A stretch of 64,000 bases of DNA. Origin: Schistosoma haematobium (lineage: Eukaryota > Platyhelminthes > Trematoda > Strigeidida > Schistosomatidae). The stretch is taken from assembly GCF_000699445.3 (NCBI RefSeq), contig NC_067199.1, positions 32,100,902 through 32,164,901 on the forward strand, given 5' to 3'. The position numbers and the translations under genes were made by a program. This document shows positions 59,761 through 64,000 of the stretch, piece after piece. Under the pieces are notes generated by a model, which saw only the letters and a list, made by a program, of their open reading frames with translations, was not told the origin of the DNA and made no database searches. The stretch's first letter is position 1; every line of letters starts with the position of its first letter.

Positions 59761-60716
59761 TAGACAGGTGAGATGAATATGGATTTATGTTTTATTAACT
59801 TGTTTTCTGTAACACGATAAATATTGCAAGTTTAATGACCTATCACTCTATCACTTGTTAACTAGGGTAATATCAGTTTATATACCTTGTCATTTTTGTC
59901 TGCTTATCCATAAACCCAGGACGAAATGTACTTCATTCAGTCTGAAAACAATAAAAAATTTCATAAAATGTCTGTATAAGTTCAGTTTCAGAGTACTATT
60001 GTTGACTATAATTGATTTTCCAACCTGAACTCTACTGCAGGTTGAAAATATTGTTATTTAATCAAAGTTTAACTCCAACAGAAGCCCTTATGAGCTACTT
60101 CTGGTCTCAATCTCTACTAAAGAAGGGATGTTTGACGAAGATGCGGTTAATGACTTCATCTCATCAAAATAAACCGAGTTGCAGAATCACCAACCCGTAA
60201 GAAAAACAGCAAGTTTACTACAATTTCAACAATATTTAAACACATCCTGAACAAAAATCTTTTGGAAATTCATCTGTACCTTTAATTACTGTAAACCAGC
60301 AGATTAATGAAGACAAACTATTAGGAATGATTTTCCTATAATTTACCCCATTTATCTATAAATTATTCGCTAAATCTTTTCAATTGCTTTATTTGTTTAA
60401 GAAAAATTAACTAAACAACTGCTGTTTGAAGATTCATTTACCTTGAAAACACTTGATTATTTAGTTTATTTTCTACCTATTGTATATCAAAATATTACAT
60501 AAAAATTTGGATAAACAAAATAATAAGTTAATCATTAACAAAGGTTTCTTCATAAATTAAAATTAACATAAAAAAGGGAATAATTTCTACCTCAATTTAT
60601 CTCTGTTAAGGAAGAGCATATATATATATATAAGTCAGTAATTTAATCATATTTATTAGTTAGAGCAGTTAAATGATGGTACAAATTTTTATGAAATTAA
60701 TTAATTTATATCAAGT

Positions 60717-60730
60717 ACTCCCAAGTTCAA
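60717..60730. repeat. Target-site duplication, left copy
   Basis: ACTCCCAAGTTCAA, repeated exactly at 61272-61285, flanks the RTE fragment between them. Confidence 0.8.
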
Positions 60731-61271
60731 AGGCGAGGATAGGCAAAGCAAGGGAATATGGAACATATATAACTTAAAACAACTGTCAACCAATACCAGT
60801 CAAAATCTTCAATAACAACGTCAAGACTGTCAGTTATAATGTATGGAGCTGAAATGTCGACGACTACTACAACCATCATCAACAAGATACAAGTATTTAT
60901 AAACAGTTGTCTACGCAAGGTAATCAACATCCATTGAGCAGATACCATCAGCCACAATCTACTGTGGGAGAGAACAAATAAGGTTGCGACTGAAGAGGAA
61001 ATTAGAAAAGGACGATGGAAGTGGATGTGACATACATTACAGAAATCATCAAACTACATCATGAGGTAAGCCTTAAAATGGAATCGTGAAGGGAAGTGGA
61101 AAAGTGGTAGACTAAAGAACACATTACATCGGGAAATAGAAGCAGATATGAAAAGGATGAACAACACCTGCAAAGAGCTGGAAAGGATTGCTTAGGACAG
61201 GGTTGGATGGACAGTGCTGATGGGCGACCTATGCTCCTCTATGAGGAGTAACAGGCGTAAGCAAGTAAATA
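60731..61271 (+). mobile_element. RTE-clade (SR2-like) retrotransposon 3' end, 5'-truncated, with 14-bp target-site duplication
   Basis: Translation in shifting frames gives VIMYGAEMSTTTTTI, INSCLRKVINIH and [32 protein letters not shown] and GDLCSSMRSNRRKQ follow. In-frame stops and frameshifts make it dead. The tail is GTAAGCAAGTAAATA. ACTCCCAAGTTCAA lies on both sides. It is the same terminal segment as at 2625 and 34655, consistent with incomplete reverse transcription from the 3' end. The minus-strand frame 60727-60957 is a shadow. Confidence 0.82.
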
Positions 61272-61674
61272 ACTCCCAAGTTCAATATACTTAAATTTAA
61301 CTGTTGACCAAATAAATAAGTCATGCATATCTTAGCATATTCAGAAATCGGTTTCTCTGTCAGCGACACTGATCTGTTATTGATCACTTGTGGATTTATT
61401 ACTGATTCAGAAATAAATCATCTCCAATTTGACCTTCTTCAATACAAATCTTACCAATGTTTTCTTCAGTTATAACAATCTGCTTAAGTTAGTCATCCTT
61501 TATAAAATCTGGTCTGATGGTTGTTTACATAAATTGGCTTTTCCTCTTCTTGAATTATGTATATGATTTTATCGATCTTGTGTATTATTTTTCAAACTGG
61601 TAAAAATCTTCTGTATTATTTTCTAATGTAATATGGTGATTTTCATCCTGCATATAGGTGATTTGATTGACAAA

Positions 61675-61985
61675 ACTTAAATCGTAAAGTGGTGTTAGAA
61701 GGTAATTGATAGAAAATCCTGGTTGATCTAGGGTTTTGTGCTTTTTGGTACTTATCAGCAAAATGTACCCACTATCCTGAGAAAACTGATGCTTCTAGGT
61801 AGATCAATTCCGTGTCATACAGCTTCGTAGTCAGAAGAATACCGTTAAACTAACCTGGCTATAACTGATCTTTTGTTGGGCTGAGACGCATTTATATTTG
61901 ATCGATAGAATTTAATCAACACTGAAGAAGACTTTGAGGTACATGGCATGATCACTGCTCGGTGCTCAATATATATATTGCTAAA
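61675..61985 (-). mobile_element. Family C hammerhead retroposon
   Basis: Complement of the ribozyme (near 61715-61765), with minus-strand CUGAUAA, AAAA and stem II remnants. Next come the tRNA-like head near 61800-61865 and a tail (TTTGATCGATAGAATTTAAT and on) that is inverted relative to the left tail of the 41690 copy. Confidence 0.58.
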
Positions 61986-62254
61986 ATCTAAACTCATCTA
62001 TTTAAATACTTTATAATGGAGTAAAACGATTAATCTAAAAACCATTCTGTGTACCCTTCGATCTCAATAAAACAAGGTTAAATTTTTCAACTGGTTATCC
62101 AAATGAGTAATTGATTCTATTATAATGTTGGTGATAAGATATGCAACTAGTTAGATAATTGCTGAAAGTTTCACTTTGTTCATAACCTACTTCTGGAAGA
62201 AAGTCGATTCGATTACGTACACACTAGAAAATGCAAACATTTGACATCCAAATA

Positions 62255-62545
62255 AAATTATGAACCGATTTGAGTTAGACTATTATTGAAGACCTGGAAA
62301 CATTGGACGGACATGGAGCTATACAATCTCTTGTGTAAGACAGTTTCCTACCAAAGGCAATGAAAGATAGTTGCGTAATATCGTGGATTGTTTAAAGTTA
62401 GATATTAACAACTCTGGACTCTGACTCAATTGTCTAAAGATTAGGTGTTTGACTATAAAAATGAAGACCCCAGATTTGATTCCCATGCGCAGAGTCATGG
62501 ATGGTGGTCTAATTTAGTTCAGTTCATGATTTCAATGAAAACCTG
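62255..62545. mobile_element. Decayed family B element
   Basis: Left arm (ATTATGAACCGATTTGAGTT, CATTGGACGGAC), central segment (ATATCGTGGATTGTTTAAAG), a worn tRNA-like part (CCCAGATTTGATTCCCATG) and a right-arm trace (GGATGGTGGTCTAATTTAGT). Both ribozymes are gone. Confidence 0.55.
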
Positions 62546-64000
62546 GAGGAACTGAATTTCAGTGTCGTGATTGAATCTATCATAGTCTTTATCAGAGCTA
62601 TATATTCATTTCATATGAATTGATAACCATATCCAGTGAAGTTAACAGCTCATAAACTTAAACTGATTACAATGAAAGTAATAAATTTCAACTCATTTTT
62701 CAATAGTGAAAAACATCAATCTTTAATTTGATTCCCAATAATGTCATTTATACGTAATTCTAAGGTAAACACAATAATGACATGAATTCAAAGTTTCCAA
62801 CTCATCTTCCATTAGATATAAGATATTATTACAAAACTATCTTCATATATGATTACAAATATATAATTTCACAAAACTTGTATTTTTATAGTTAAGTTTC
62901 CCTGATACAATGACTTACAAAATTTTACAAAAGGATACATTTAAAAAATAGTTTAAACATTCCAACCAATCATTATCACTAACTGAAGAGTTAACTATTG
63001 ATTAAATAAAATAATCAACAACAAAAAGATACTTAACAGAAAGAAAAAAAAGAGCAACAAAATTCTACTTCAAGATTATTAGATTTTCTCTAGTTGAAAT
63101 AAAAATAGTTAATTCAATAATTTCAAACTTTTCATTGACTTTAATTGAACAAAATAAATCTTATTTGTTGACTTATATATATATGTGTGTACATATAAAT
63201 TGACTTTCATTTCCTGAGTTAAAAATATAAAAAGAAAATAAGAAAAACAGAATTGTTTATTTAAAAGAAAAAAAACAAAATAAAATAATAAACTTTGTCG
63301 TTGACCTGCTCTCTAATGAAAAATCGAAAAAAAAGTTTTAAAGTAGAAGTCATTTCCTCCCTCCCCCCTGTTATTTGATGAGATAGTCACAGTAGTTTGA
63401 CCTTAAAGTAAATAAATTTACCTCCTGCCAACCACCACCACTCCCGCACCTTCATAGAACACACTGTATTCTATGCATCATGATGAAATAATAAATGAAA
63501 CAGCTAATGAAATAGGTCTTTTCTTTATTTTCATTTAAACCTCATTGTGGCAGGGGATACACTGCTATTCTGATTATTTTTGTAAAAGAAGATATCTAAC
63601 TGTTTAAAAGCTTAATATTTAATTATGAGCTTAATCTACAACATGATAGATGAGCAATAAAAATTTAATTTTTAGTTTAACATAGTAGATTGTTAATTTT
63701 TTAAATGTTGGTAAATTCAATAGAAACTATATTGAAAAATGGATAGTACTCAAGATAAATATTTTGAGAAACATTCTGAATTGTTATTGACTCATGACCT
63801 TTGACATTTTCACGTTACCACTGATAACAGCATGAAAAAGAGACCTAAATATTAATGTACCTTGTGTTTATTATGGAAGGTTCACACATAGTTGAGTACA
63901 CATATAGTGAGAGTTTAGAGAAACAGATTATTACATACTGATGAAGAAATGTTCTTATGCTTTAAGTATACTTGTACAATGCAATTATAGTGTTTTTTTT
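62546..64000. other. AT-rich sequence to the window end
   Basis: No gene or repeat family member recognised. A C-rich patch (63357-63370 and 63420-63450) stands out in the AT-rich background without an obvious role. Confidence 0.5.

Overview
This AT-rich eukaryotic window looks like genomic DNA from a blood fluke (genus Schistosoma). The evidence is long introns with GT-AG junctions, SM-alpha-type retroposons carrying hammerhead ribozymes, and RTE-clade (SR2-like) retrotransposon 3' ends. I cannot assign the species.

One real gene dominates the window. It lies on the + strand from 11604 (first visible coding exon) to a stop at 46919, with a poly(A) signal at 47153. Nine exons join in phase without a single clash and total 4020 nt, which is 1339 codons plus the stop. 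The core is two RNA-recognition motifs whose sequence best resembles the RBMS/alan shepard family of single-stranded nucleic-acid-binding proteins. It is preceded by about 930 residues of Ser/Asn/Thr-rich low-complexity sequence and followed by about 230 residues of similar tail. The initiator codon is not visible in the first exon I can read, so one or more 5' exons lie upstream. Intron 2 (of those visible) is 15.3 kb and holds a candidate 75-nt symmetric cassette exon.

The rest is repeats. I can separate three families of tRNA-derived, hammerhead-bearing short retroposons: A (SM-alpha), B and C. At least six copies show inverted halves, so the DNA or RNA can fold back on itself. Five insertions are bounded by 12-16 bp target-site duplications, which points to LINE-style retroposition. 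Two hammerheads still have every conserved core residue and good stems: family A at 27850-27893 and family B at 58555-58600. Three RTE 3' ends, one pair of unclassified 380-bp repeats and several microsatellites complete the inventory.

Region by region: 1-11603 is repeat-bearing sequence upstream of the first visible exon. 11604-47180 is the RBMS-like gene, with exons covering only about 11 percent of it. 47180-64000 is largely intergenic with repeats, plus a weak cluster of possible short exons at 59493-60172. No bacterial-type operons, CRISPR arrays, rRNA or genuine tRNA genes were seen.
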